A stretch of 5,118 nucleotides of DNA from Bacteroidota bacterium (GTDB lineage: Bacteria > Bacteroidota > Bacteroidia > Flavobacteriales > Flavobacteriaceae). Below, piece by piece: positions 1-5,118 of this stretch (within the stretch, counting starts at the first letter, position 1; the number at the start of each line of letters is the position of its first letter). The notes beneath the pieces are model-generated. The model saw only the letters and a list, made by a program, of their open reading frames with translations. It was not told where the DNA came from and did no database searches. Both the position numbers and the translations under genes were made by a program. The stretch is taken from assembly GCA_022560715.1 (NCBI GenBank), contig JADFSQ010000180.1:1-5118 (forward strand), written 5' to 3'.

Positions 1-68
1 TCTTAACTTTTTTTTCAGAATTTATTAATAGGATTAAATTATTTTTACAAAAATTTAAAAATACTCAA

Positions 69-803
69 ATGAAAAAATTAATATCTGCCCTTGCATTAAT
101 TGTTATATTGATTTCCTGTAAACAAGAAACACAACCAATTGCTCAAGATATAATTGATAAATCTATTGAAGTTACTGGAGGAAACATTATAAAATCGTCC
201 ACTATTTCTTTCGATTTTAGAAATAAACATTATACAGCTATTCGTAATAATGGAATGTATCAATACGAGCGTCGTTTTACCGATTCAGTTAGAAAAATTA
301 AAGATGTATTGTCTAATGATGGATTTCAAAGATTTGTAAATAACGAATTAGTTGAGGTGGCAGATTCTATGACTCCAAGATATTCAAGTTCTGTAAACTC
401 TGTGCATTATTTTTCGGTGTTGCCTTATGGCTTAAATGATACAGCTGTGCATAAAACCTATTTGGAAGAGGTTACTATTAAAGAAAAAAAGTATCACAAA
501 ATTAAAGTTACTTTTGGTGAAGATGGAGGTGGAGAAGATTTTGAAGATGTGTTTGTGTATTGGATCAATTCTGAAAATAGCAAGACCGAATATATAGCAT
601 ATTCGTATTTAACTGATGGTGGAGGAATGCGGTTTAGAGAAGCTTATAATGAACGTTACATTAAAGGCATTCGCTTTGTAGATTACAACAATTACAAACC
701 TGTAAACAAAGATGCAGATTTGTTTGATTTAGACCGTTTGTTTGAAAACAATGAACTTAAACTTTTGTCTAAAATTGAAAACAAAAATATTGTTGTTAAG
801 TAA
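69..803 (+). CDS. DUF6503-like lipoprotein of unknown function
   Basis: Predicted 244-residue lipoprotein. The N-terminus has two lysines, a hydrophobic stretch (about residues 4-15) and a lipobox L14-I15-S16-C17, so it should be cut before C17, lipidated and held in the inner or outer membrane, facing the periplasm or exterior. The rest has no membrane segment. Distinctive stretches are a Gly-rich GGG at 153-155, followed by an aromatic strand (VFVYWIN), and D183-GGGMRFRE-191, followed by RFVDYNNYKP near 202-211. From memory these match a flavobacterial lipoprotein family now labelled DUF6503. Some members are named 'deoxyribose-phosphate aldolase', but I see no Schiff-base aldolase motif, so I would not use that name. 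No enzymatic role can be assigned. The ATG at 69 is chosen because the signal peptide starts there and an A-rich leader precedes it. I see no convincing promoter in positions 1-68; TATTTTTA at 40-47 is only a weak -7 box with no partner. The gene converges on the phosphatase gene. Confidence 0.85.
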   Translation: MKKLISALALIVILISCKQETQPIAQDIIDKSIEVTGGNIIKSSTISFDFRNKHYTAIRNNGMYQYERRFTDSVRKIKDVLSNDGFQRFVNNELVEVADSMTPRYSSSVNSVHYFSVLPYGLNDTAVHKTYLEEVTIKEKKYHKIKVTFGEDGGGEDFEDVFVYWINSENSKTEYIAYSYLTDGGGMRFREAYNERYIKGIRFVDYNNYKPVNKDADLFDLDRLFENNELKLLSKIENKNIVVK

Positions 804-804
804 G

Positions 805-859
805 TTGAAGACTGCCTGTCCGTCCGAAGTGAAACGTAGGCGGAAAGACCGCAAACTGC
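805..859. repeat. GC-rich intergenic island with imperfect hairpin
   Basis: This stretch between two convergent genes is about 58% G+C over 811-860 by my count, far above its surroundings. TTGAAGACTG at 805-814 matches the phase of the GACTGAA heptamers that follow at 860-887, so the island is flanked on both sides by the same word. Inside it, TCCGTC (819-824) can pair with GGCGGA (839-844) in a 6-bp stem with one G-U pair. Composition and position suggest a dispersed intergenic repeat. A weak terminator role for either convergent gene is possible, but no T-run follows the stem. That it is repeated elsewhere in the genome is inference. Confidence 0.45.
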
Positions 860-887
860 GACTGAAGACTGAAGACTGAAGACTGAA
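860..887. repeat. tandem heptamer (GACTGAA)x4
   Basis: Four perfect, uninterrupted copies of GACTGAA run from 860 to 887, ending one base before the (reverse-strand) TAA of the histidine phosphatase gene at 889-891. A partial copy (TTGAAGACTG) lies on the far side of the GC-rich island at 805-814. The array lies outside both coding regions, so copy-number change would not alter either protein. No CRISPR-like spacers are present. Confidence 0.9.
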
Positions 888-888
888 T

Positions 889-1416
889 TTAATCTACAAC
901 CAAAAGTAAATCTGAAACTTTACCAGAACTAAAGATAGTAACAATATAGAGATTTGCATTATTGCTATCATCGATGTTCTCGTATTTTTCTTTTCCAATA
1001 ATAGCGTTTACAAACATAGGAGTTGTGTTACTATGTCCAACTACGAGTACCGTTTTACCTTTGGTATTTTTAATAAAGTCTTTTGAATTAAGTTCTTCAG
1101 GATTGTAAATAGTAATTTCAAGATTGTTTTTTTCGGCAGTGGGTTGAGCTGTTTGTTTAGTACGATTGTAATCTGTTGAATAGACAGCATCAAATTTCAC
1201 ATAATCAAGAACATAACTCCATTTTGCAGCTCTAAAAATACCTTTTTGTATCAGGTTAGGATTTTTGTTTGTAACGTCACTTCTGTCTTTTTCGGCATGG
1301 CGAATAAAATAATAGGTTGTTGTTTTAGTAGAATTTTCTTTAGCTTCAACATTTTCTTGAGAAAAAGATGATAAAACAATTACAACAGTTAGTATAAGTG
1401 TAAATAGATGTTTCAT
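889..1416 (-). CDS. Exported histidine phosphatase family protein (SixA/phosphoglycerate-mutase-like)
   Basis: This 175-residue protein belongs to the histidine phosphatase (branch 1) superfamily, which removes phosphate through a phosphohistidine intermediate. The catalytic signature R39-H40-A41-E42 supplies the nucleophile H40. Then come KG59-xx-RA (58-63), the phosphate-binding R85 in YSTDYNRTKQTA (79-90), and the second catalytic histidine in G127-H128-S129-N130. All four expected core residues (R39, H40, R85, H128) are present, so it should be active. The substrate cannot be told, and the acid donor is uncertain (E107 or E108 are candidates). Residues 1-20 form a signal peptide (MKH, a hydrophobic core, SSFSQ) with no lipobox cysteine, so it is probably soluble in the periplasm, unlike cytosolic SixA. 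The core is of SixA-like small size. The gene starts 6 nt after the cupin stop and is very likely cotranscribed with it. It has no promoter of its own that I can see and no Shine-Dalgarno sequence. Confidence 0.88.
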   Translation of the reverse strand: MKHLFTLILTVVIVLSSFSQENVEAKENSTKTTTYYFIRHAEKDRSDVTNKNPNLIQKGIFRAAKWSYVLDYVKFDAVYSTDYNRTKQTAQPTAEKNNLEITIYNPEELNSKDFIKNTKGKTVLVVGHSNTTPMFVNAIIGKEKYENIDDSNNANLYIVTIFSSGKVSDLLLVVD

Positions 1417-1422
1417 AGTGGT

Positions 1423-1806
1423 TTACTTTGGTTCAATAATTAAAAAAATCGCTGTGCTGTCTCCAATATTTAGTGCTTCATGCCATTCGGTGCCTTCACT
1501 ATAAAAATGACTTCCGGTAGTTGAGGTTACTTCTCTTGTTCCGTTAGCGTCAGTAATTCTAAATGTACTACCAGCAATGGCATAACCAAAATGCCGTTTA
1601 TGAAAATGTTTTTCGTGTCCAACACCTGGTTTAAAAGTACATTTTAAAACTCTAATATTTTCATTTTCTTCAATAAGTTCGCAAACAGCTTTATTATTCC
1701 AACCTGCTTGAAGTGGGTCTGGCAAACTATTCTCTTTTTTACATGAAAAAATAATTGTTGCAAGTAAAAAAAAGGGAAGTGCTATTTTGAAATAATTGAT
1801 TTTCAT
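1423..1806 (-). CDS. Cupin-domain lipoprotein
   Basis: This 127-residue protein is a single small cupin barrel behind a lipoprotein signal. The hydrophobic core spans about residues 8-20 and the lipobox is I19-F20-S21-C22, so C22 should be lipidated. Cupin motif 1 reads from G61 through H67-x-H69, then HFGY (72-75) and G79. Motif 2 has G98, E104 to H109 and N113. H67, H69 and H109 are the likely metal ligands, probably with a glutamate. Extra histidines H64 and H72 lie beside the site. Two cysteines (C42, C56) in the mature domain could form a disulfide in the periplasm. Cupins range from metal-binding oxygenases and isomerases to sugar- or ligand-binding proteins, so the reaction is unknown. 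Similar DPLQAGW...GVGHExHxH lipoproteins occur in Bacteroidota, from memory. It is first in a two-gene unit with the exported phosphatase. The start is supported by the signal peptide and an A-rich leader. Confidence 0.85.
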   Translation of the reverse strand: MKINYFKIALPFFLLATIIFSCKKENSLPDPLQAGWNNKAVCELIEENENIRVLKCTFKPGVGHEKHFHKRHFGYAIAGSTFRITDANGTREVTSTTGSHFYSEGTEWHEALNIGDSTAIFLIIEPK

Positions 1807-1826
1807 TTGGTCTTTTATTGGATCTT

Positions 1827-1852
1827 CAAATATAAATCTTCTATGTTACAAA
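1827..1852 (-). promoter_or_regulatory. Candidate promoter for the cupin-phosphatase unit
   Basis: Read on the minus strand, TATATTTG (1834 down to 1827) is a full match to the Bacteroidota -7 box TAnnTTTG. A TTTG lies upstream (1852-1849), but the gap is only 14 nt where about 19 is usual, so the -33 element is weak or is something else. Transcription would start some 15-20 nt before the cupin ATG, giving a short A-rich leader. The left end of the MITE-like element lies 28 bp further upstream. Confidence 0.35.
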
Positions 1853-1879
1853 GAGATTTAATTTCAAAATTTTTGTATA

Positions 1880-1897
1880 AACCTGAGTTCGACCTAA
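1880..1897 (+). repeat. Left terminal inverted repeat of the MITE-like element
   Basis: The 18 bases AACCTGAGTTCGACCTAA match the reverse complement of 2126-2143 at every position. Imperfect matching continues inward to about 1911. Confidence 0.9.
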
Positions 1898-1937
1898 GAT
1901 TTAATTTACAGAATTCAAAAAAACGGTGAGATTTGAA

Positions 1938-1980
1938 ATGAAAATTTGAAGGAATATCGAGATATTTCAAAATTTTTCAT
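1938..1980. repeat. Imperfect hairpin inside the MITE-like element
   Basis: ATGAAAATTTGAA (1938-1950) is complementary to TTCAAAATTTTTCAT (1966-1980), apart from two single-base bulges. Between the arms lies a near-palindrome, AATATC-GA-GATATT (1953-1966). Such internal secondary structure is common in MITEs. The sequence is so A/T-rich that part of this pairing could be chance. Confidence 0.4.
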
Positions 1981-2055
1981 GAAAAAGATTACCTTTTTTT
2001 TGCATTTCCTTCGGATTTGTTGAATTCTCATCAATTTTTTGTCAAATTTCATTAA

Positions 2056-2069
2056 ACTAACCAGTTAGT
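2056..2069. promoter_or_regulatory. 14-bp dyad ACTAAC-CA-GTTAGT
   Basis: Two perfect 6-bp half-sites are separated by CA. The shape resembles operators bound by TetR-family repressors, but no such regulator gene and no promoter are next to it. It lies inside the MITE-like element, so it may be a structural part of that element instead. Function is unknown. Confidence 0.25.
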
Positions 2070-2125
2070 CCTTCTAAAATTTAACTTCAAATTGAATAAA
2101 AATTCATACAAACTGTAAACAAATA

Positions 2126-2143
2126 TTAGGTCGAACTCAGGTT
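2126..2143 (-). repeat. Right terminal inverted repeat of the MITE-like element
   Basis: TTAGGTCGAACTCAGGTT is the exact reverse complement of the left end at 1880-1897. It directly abuts a run of ten A residues (2144-2153) that forms the T-tail of the probable clpB terminator. Confidence 0.9.
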
Positions 2144-2191
2144 AAAAAAAAAAGCAACACTCATTTCATTACAAAATTCGCATTGCTTTTT
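2144..2191 (-). terminator. Probable rho-independent terminator of clpB
   Basis: On the minus strand, AAAAAGCAA (2191-2183) pairs perfectly over 9 bp with TTGCTTTTT (2157-2149). The 25-nt loop contains a further short ATTT/AAAT stem. The descending arm runs into ten T residues on the minus strand (2153-2144). The stem has only two G-C pairs, so it is modest, but the long T-run supports termination. It lies about 122 nt downstream of the clpB stop, with no other gene in between. Confidence 0.6.
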
Positions 2192-2312
2192 ACACTAACC
2201 AACCACTTATAAGACTGATTATTAATTAAATTGTTACAATTGCTTCTCGGTAGTTCTGTTGAGCAATACCGAAGTATGTTTCATGTTTTGAATCACTCTG
2301 TGGGATTGAATA
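2192..2312 (-). other. clpB 3' flanking block, open in all three minus-strand frames
   Basis: These 121 nt lie between the clpB stop and its terminator and contain no recognisable gene. Directly after the clpB TAA the same frame stays open for 28 codons, to a TAA at 2226-2228, with a protein-like reading (YSIPQSDSKHETYFGIAQQ and onward). A second frame gives a 16-codon ATG ORF (MKHTSVLL...). I recognise neither. The block also holds a 13-bp palindrome AATTGT-T-ACAATT (2229-2241) and a stem CGGTA/TACCG (2248-2252 with 2267-2271). It may be a 3' UTR, a dispersed repeat or a gene remnant. Confidence 0.3.
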
Positions 2313-4919
2313 TTAAAATTCTTCGGAAACCAAATCGTCTTGATTTCTAAAAACTAACTTATCATCAAAAGCGTCTAACAGAATAATACTATCTGTTGTA
2401 ATTGTTCCTGCCAATATTTCTTTACTCAAAGCATTCAATACTTCTTTTTGTATCACTCGTTTTACAGGTCTTGCACCATATTCTGGGTTGTAACCTTTTT
2501 CTGTTAGATAATCGATTGCTTCTTGAGTCGCATCAAACGTAATGCCTTGTTGTGCAATCATTTTGGTAACAGCTTTAAGTTGCAAACCAACAATTTTAGT
2601 TATATTTTCCTTGCTTAAAGGCGTAAACATAATAATATCATCAATTCGGTTTAAGAACTCTGGTCTTACACTTTGTTTGAGTAAACCTAACACATCAATT
2701 TTTGCAGATTCAATAGCCGAATCAATATCTTTTGTTGCTTCAAAACGCTCTTGAATAAGTTCACTTCCAATATTAGAAGTCATAATAATTATCGTGTTTT
2801 TAAAATCGGCAACACGACCTTTACTATCTGTTAAATGACCTTCGTCTAATACTTGTAACAATATATTAAAAGTATCGGGATGCGCTTTTTCAATTTCGTC
2901 AAGTAATATTACAGAATAAGGTTTTTGTCGTACAGCTTCTGTAAGTTGTCCGCCTTCATCATAACCAACATATCCTGGAGGAGCTCCAATTAATCGACTT
3001 ACGGAATGACTTTCCTGATATTCGCTCATATCTATTCTCGTCATTGCGTTTTCATCATCGAACAAATATTCTGCTAATGCCTTTGCCAATTCGGTTTTAC
3101 CAACTCCTGTAGTTCCAAGAAACAGGAAAGTACCAATTGGTTTTTGTGGATTTTGTAATCCTGCGCGACTTCGCCGAACAGCATCACTAACAGCCACTAT
3201 TGCTTCATCTTGACCAACAACACGTTTGTGTAATTCTTTTTCGAGTTGAAGTAATTTTTCACGTTCGCTCTGAACCATTTTGGTTACTGGAATTCCTGTC
3301 CATTTGGCAACTATATCTGCAATGTCTTCATAAGTTACTTCTTCTTTAATAAGTGCTGTTTCTTGTTGATCTTCCATTTGCTTTTGAAAAACTTCCAGTT
3401 GTCCTTGTGCCTCTTTAATTTTTCCGTAGCGCAACTCTGCAACTTTGCCATAATCACCGTCACGTTCGGCACGTTCGGCTTCTAACTTATAGTTTTCAAT
3501 GGCTTGTTTTGCATTCTGAATATTATCAACGACTTCTTTTTCACTTTTCCATTTCGCATTTATGTCGTTACGTTCTTCCTTAATATTTGCTAAATCCGAA
3601 CGAAGAGACTTCAGCTTGCTTTCATCTTTCTCCCTTTTAATAGCTTCAATTTCAATTTCTAATTGCATCACTTTTCTGTCAAGCACATCTAATTCTTCAG
3701 GTTTAGAATTGATTTCCATGCGTAGTTTTGCTGCAGCTTCATCCATTAAGTCAATGGCTTTGTCTGGAAGAAAGCGATTGGTAATATAGCGTTGAGACAA
3801 TTCTACGGCACCAATAATAGCCTCGTCTTTAATACGAACTTTATGATGTGTTTCGTACTTTTCTTTAATACCACGTAGGATAGATATGGCACTTTCGGTA
3901 TCTGGCTCATTTACCATTACTTTTTGAAAACGTCTTTCTAAAGCTTTATCTTTCTCGAAAAACTTTTGGTATTCGTCTAAAGTTGTTGCTCCAATTGCAC
4001 GTAGTTCGCCACGAGCTAAAGCAGGTTTCAAAATATTTGCTGCATCCATAGCACCTTGTCCGCCACCAGCACCAACAAGTGTATGAATCTCGTCGATAAA
4101 AAGCACTACATCGCCATCACTATTTGTGACTTCTTTTATAACGGCTTTTAAGCGCTCTTCGAACTCGCCTTTATATTTTGCGCCTGCAATAAGTGCTCCC
4201 ATATCCAATGCAAAAATTTGCTTGTCTTTTAGGTTTTCAGGAATATCGCCATCTATAATTCTATGTGCTAAGCCTTCTACAATTGCTGTTTTTCCTGTTC
4301 CCGGTTCACCAACAAGAATTGGATTGTTCTTTGTTCGTCGAGATATAATCTGAAGAATTCTACGTATTTCTTCATCACGACCAATTACAGGATCGAGCTT
4401 ACCATCTTTAGCTAATTGGTTTAAATTTTTCGCGTATTTGTTCAAGGCGTTGTATGTTTCTTCCTGATTTTGTGAAGTTACATTTTCGCCTTTACGGAGT
4501 TCATTAATAGCAGCTTGTAATCCTTTTTCGGTAACGCCTTGATCTTTTAAAATTTGAGCAATTTTACTTTTGGTTTTAAAAACTGCCAAGATTAAATGTT
4601 CGATAGAAACAAATTCGTCTTTCATTTTTTTGGCAATGATTGACGCTTCATTTAATGTTCTCCCGGTAGTTTGTGAAAACATAATATCTCCTCCTGAAAC
4701 TTTTGGAAAACTTTCTATTTGCTTATCTAATATTTGTTGCAATAGTGTAATATTTACATTCAATTTTTTTAAAAGGAAAGGCAACACGTTTTCGTCAACT
4801 TCAAAAATGGCTTTAAACAAATGCTCATTTTCAATGTGTTGATGCTCCAGACTTTGTGCAAGTTGTTGTGCTTGCTGTATAGCTTCTTGCGATTTTATGG
4901 TATAATTATTAAAATTCAT
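2313..4919 (-). CDS. clpB: ATP-dependent disaggregase ClpB (Hsp100)
   Basis: ClpB is a cytosolic hexameric AAA+ chaperone that works with DnaK/DnaJ/GrpE to pull polypeptides out of heat-induced aggregates. At 868 residues it is full length for the family. Order: two Clp-N repeats (about 1-145), NBD1 (about 160-400), the coiled-coil middle domain for DnaK contact (about 400-525; its presence separates ClpB from ClpA), and NBD2 plus C-terminal domain (about 526-868). NBD1 has Walker A GEPGTGKT (204-211, K210), pore-loop Y249, Walker B with D276-E277, and arginine fingers R329-R330. NBD2 has Walker A GTTGVGKT (602-609, K608), pore-loop Y653 in GYVGYDEGG, Walker B with D674-E675, arginine finger R758, and sensor-2 GARP (815-818). 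No ClpP-binding IGF/IGL loop is evident, as expected. E. coli makes a shorter form from an internal GTG; here the nearby valine (V148) is GTA and there is no close Met, so no such form is predicted. The start at 4919 gives the standard N-terminus. It appears monocistronic. Confidence 0.98.
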   Translation of the reverse strand: MNFNNYTIKSQEAIQQAQQLAQSLEHQHIENEHLFKAIFEVDENVLPFLLKKLNVNITLLQQILDKQIESFPKVSGGDIMFSQTTGRTLNEASIIAKKMKDEFVSIEHLILAVFKTKSKIAQILKDQGVTEKGLQAAINELRKGENVTSQNQEETYNALNKYAKNLNQLAKDGKLDPVIGRDEEIRRILQIISRRTKNNPILVGEPGTGKTAIVEGLAHRIIDGDIPENLKDKQIFALDMGALIAGAKYKGEFEERLKAVIKEVTNSDGDVVLFIDEIHTLVGAGGGQGAMDAANILKPALARGELRAIGATTLDEYQKFFEKDKALERRFQKVMVNEPDTESAISILRGIKEKYETHHKVRIKDEAIIGAVELSQRYITNRFLPDKAIDLMDEAAAKLRMEINSKPEELDVLDRKVMQLEIEIEAIKREKDESKLKSLRSDLANIKEERNDINAKWKSEKEVVDNIQNAKQAIENYKLEAERAERDGDYGKVAELRYGKIKEAQGQLEVFQKQMEDQQETALIKEEVTYEDIADIVAKWTGIPVTKMVQSEREKLLQLEKELHKRVVGQDEAIVAVSDAVRRSRAGLQNPQKPIGTFLFLGTTGVGKTELAKALAEYLFDDENAMTRIDMSEYQESHSVSRLIGAPPGYVGYDEGGQLTEAVRQKPYSVILLDEIEKAHPDTFNILLQVLDEGHLTDSKGRVADFKNTIIIMTSNIGSELIQERFEATKDIDSAIESAKIDVLGLLKQSVRPEFLNRIDDIIMFTPLSKENITKIVGLQLKAVTKMIAQQGITFDATQEAIDYLTEKGYNPEYGARPVKRVIQKEVLNALSKEILAGTITTDSIILLDAFDDKLVFRNQDDLVSEEF

Positions 4920-4926
4920 AATATTG

Positions 4927-4940
4927 CCTGCGAAAGCAGG
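4927..4940. repeat. Perfect CCTGC-GAAA-GCAGG hairpin just before the clpB start
   Basis: The plus strand reads CCTGC GAAA GCAGG, a perfect 5-bp stem with a GNRA-type loop. In the clpB mRNA it reads CCTGC TTTC GCAGG and ends 7 nt before the ATG. It resembles short dispersed palindromes such as the Neisseria dRS3 type (ATTCCC...GGGAAT), and I recall ATTCCTGCGAAAGCAGG-like repeats in flavobacterial genomes. Its position within the ribosome footprint means it could also affect translation. Confidence 0.6.
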
Positions 4941-4970
4941 TGTCTTTTTAATTTAACTTAAATTTTGTTT

Positions 4971-4992
4971 GACTACTAAATTATCAATAGTC
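4971..4992. other. Second small stem-loop in the clpB leader
   Basis: GACTA (4971-4975) and TAGTC (4988-4992) form a 5-bp stem around a 12-nt A/T-rich loop. It lies about midway between the candidate promoter and the clpB start, so it would be in the 5' untranslated RNA. It is short and may be chance. Confidence 0.25.
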
Positions 4993-5016
4993 CTTTTTAT
5001 AGTTTGTATATTTCAA

Positions 5017-5047
5017 CAATCTTACCAATCTTTTTTGTTAACACAAT
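5017..5047 (-). promoter_or_regulatory. Candidate clpB promoter (Bacteroidota sigma-A type)
   Basis: On the minus strand, ATTG (5047-5044) is followed after exactly 19 nt by TAAGATTG (5024-5017), close to the Bacteroidota pattern TTG-N19-TAnnTTTG with one mismatch in the -7 box. Transcription would start near 5011, leaving a leader of about 90 nt that holds both small hairpins. No CIRCE element (TTAGCACTC-N9-GAGTGCTAA) is visible in the 199 nt upstream of clpB. Confidence 0.4.
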
Positions 5048-5050
5048 CAC

Positions 5051-5095
5051 AGACAGAATGTCGCTTAAACATAGTAATAGCGTGACTTTTCGTCA
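5051..5095. promoter_or_regulatory. Two related dyads upstream of the clpB promoter
   Basis: GACA-GAA-TGTC (5052-5062) and TGAC-TTTTC-GTCA (5083-5095) both have perfect 4-bp arms and both fit a loose (T)GAC-N5-GTC(A) frame. Their centres (5057 and 5089) are 32 bp apart, close to three helical turns, and both lie upstream of the candidate -33 box on the clpB side. This arrangement fits paired sites for a dimeric regulator. The regulator is unknown and the motif call is by eye. Confidence 0.35.
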
Positions 5096-5118
5096 GTTTG
5101 TAAGGATTTAAAAATAGT

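Larger units (their letters stand above)
1880..2143. mobile_element. MITE-like non-coding element with perfect 18-bp terminal inverted repeats
   Basis: AACCTGAGTTCGACCTAA at 1880-1897 is repeated as its exact reverse complement at 2126-2143. Similarity continues inward for about a further 12 bp with one substitution and one indel (ATTTAATTTACAG against ATTTGTTTACAG). The 264-bp unit is very AT-rich and has no convincing coding sequence, which is the form of a miniature inverted-repeat transposable element moved in trans by a related transposase. If the ends are set at ACCTGAG...CTCAGGT (1881-2142), each flank has TAA, a possible 3-bp target duplication, but this is weak in A/T-rich sequence. 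Ends starting ACC recall IS982-family termini, a guess only. It lies between the clpB terminator and the cupin promoter and breaks no gene. Confidence 0.6.

Noticed and set aside
1..68. Promoter for the first lipoprotein gene
   Set aside because: TATTTTTA at 40-47 resembles a -7 box but there is no TTG at the expected distance, and poly-A/T sequence makes such matches common.
69..803. Naming the first gene a deoxyribose-phosphate aldolase
   Set aside because: I recall that label on similar flavobacterial proteins, but the sequence is a lipoprotein with no aldolase active-site lysine motif or barrel-like pattern that I can see.
860..887. Tandem GACTGAA units considered as a CRISPR-like array
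   Set aside because: The units are 7 bp and adjacent, with no spacers, and no cas gene is present.
1880..2143. Inverted repeat considered as a giant terminator hairpin
   Set aside because: The arms are 228 nt apart and a separate stem with a T-run sits just outside at 2144-2191, so a transposon-like reading fits better.
2542..4842. Four plus-strand open frames of 70-90 codons (2542-2754, 3562-3789, 4126-4353, 4570-4842)
   Set aside because: All lie wholly inside clpB on the opposite strand, give low-complexity Ser/Ile/Phe-rich translations with no recognisable domain, and have no separate start context. They are antisense shadows.
4968..5006. Plus-strand TTTG...TAGTTTG as a divergent promoter
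   Set aside because: The spacing between the two boxes is about 28 nt, too long for the Bacteroidota pattern, and no plus-strand gene starts before the window ends.
4920..5118. CIRCE/HrcA operator upstream of clpB
   Set aside because: No TTAGCACTC or GAGTGCTAA half-site is found in this stretch on either strand.

Overview
The window looks like chromosomal DNA from a member of the Bacteroidota, most likely a marine or soil Flavobacteriaceae. It is strongly AT-rich. Two of the four proteins carry short Bacteroidota-style lipoprotein signals, the starts are preceded by A-rich leaders instead of Shine-Dalgarno sequences, and two candidate promoters fit the Bacteroidota sigma-A pattern (TTG, about 19 nt, TAnnTTTG). 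The ClpB sequence also has a Bacteroidota flavour, such as GTTGVGKT in the second Walker A.

Layout from left to right. Positions 1-68 are an A/T-rich leader. 69-803 (+) encodes a 244-residue lipoprotein that I match from memory to the DUF6503-type flavobacterial family. 804-888 is a short convergent intergenic gap holding a GC-rich island and four perfect GACTGAA heptamers. 1806-889 (-) is a two-gene unit: a cupin lipoprotein followed 6 nt later by an exported histidine phosphatase. 1807-2312 is a 506-nt gene-free stretch. It holds a candidate promoter for the cupin gene, a 264-bp MITE-like element with perfect 18-bp inverted ends (1880-2143), a probable clpB terminator (2149-2191), and a 121-nt block that is open in all three minus-strand frames. 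4919-2313 (-) is an intact clpB of 868 codons. 4920-5118 is the clpB upstream region, with a candidate promoter, two related dyads 32 bp apart, and a perfect CCTGC/GCAGG hairpin 7 nt before the start codon.

Functionally, ClpB is a cytosolic heat-shock disaggregase that works with DnaK. The other three proteins are all predicted to leave the cytoplasm, and no pathway obviously links them to ClpB. The cupin and phosphatase genes are probably cotranscribed.

I see no clearly new multi-gene system here. The most interesting material is non-coding: the MITE-like element, the convergent-gap repeat and the clpB control region. Promoter, terminator and repeat-family calls are pattern readings by eye, without database support.
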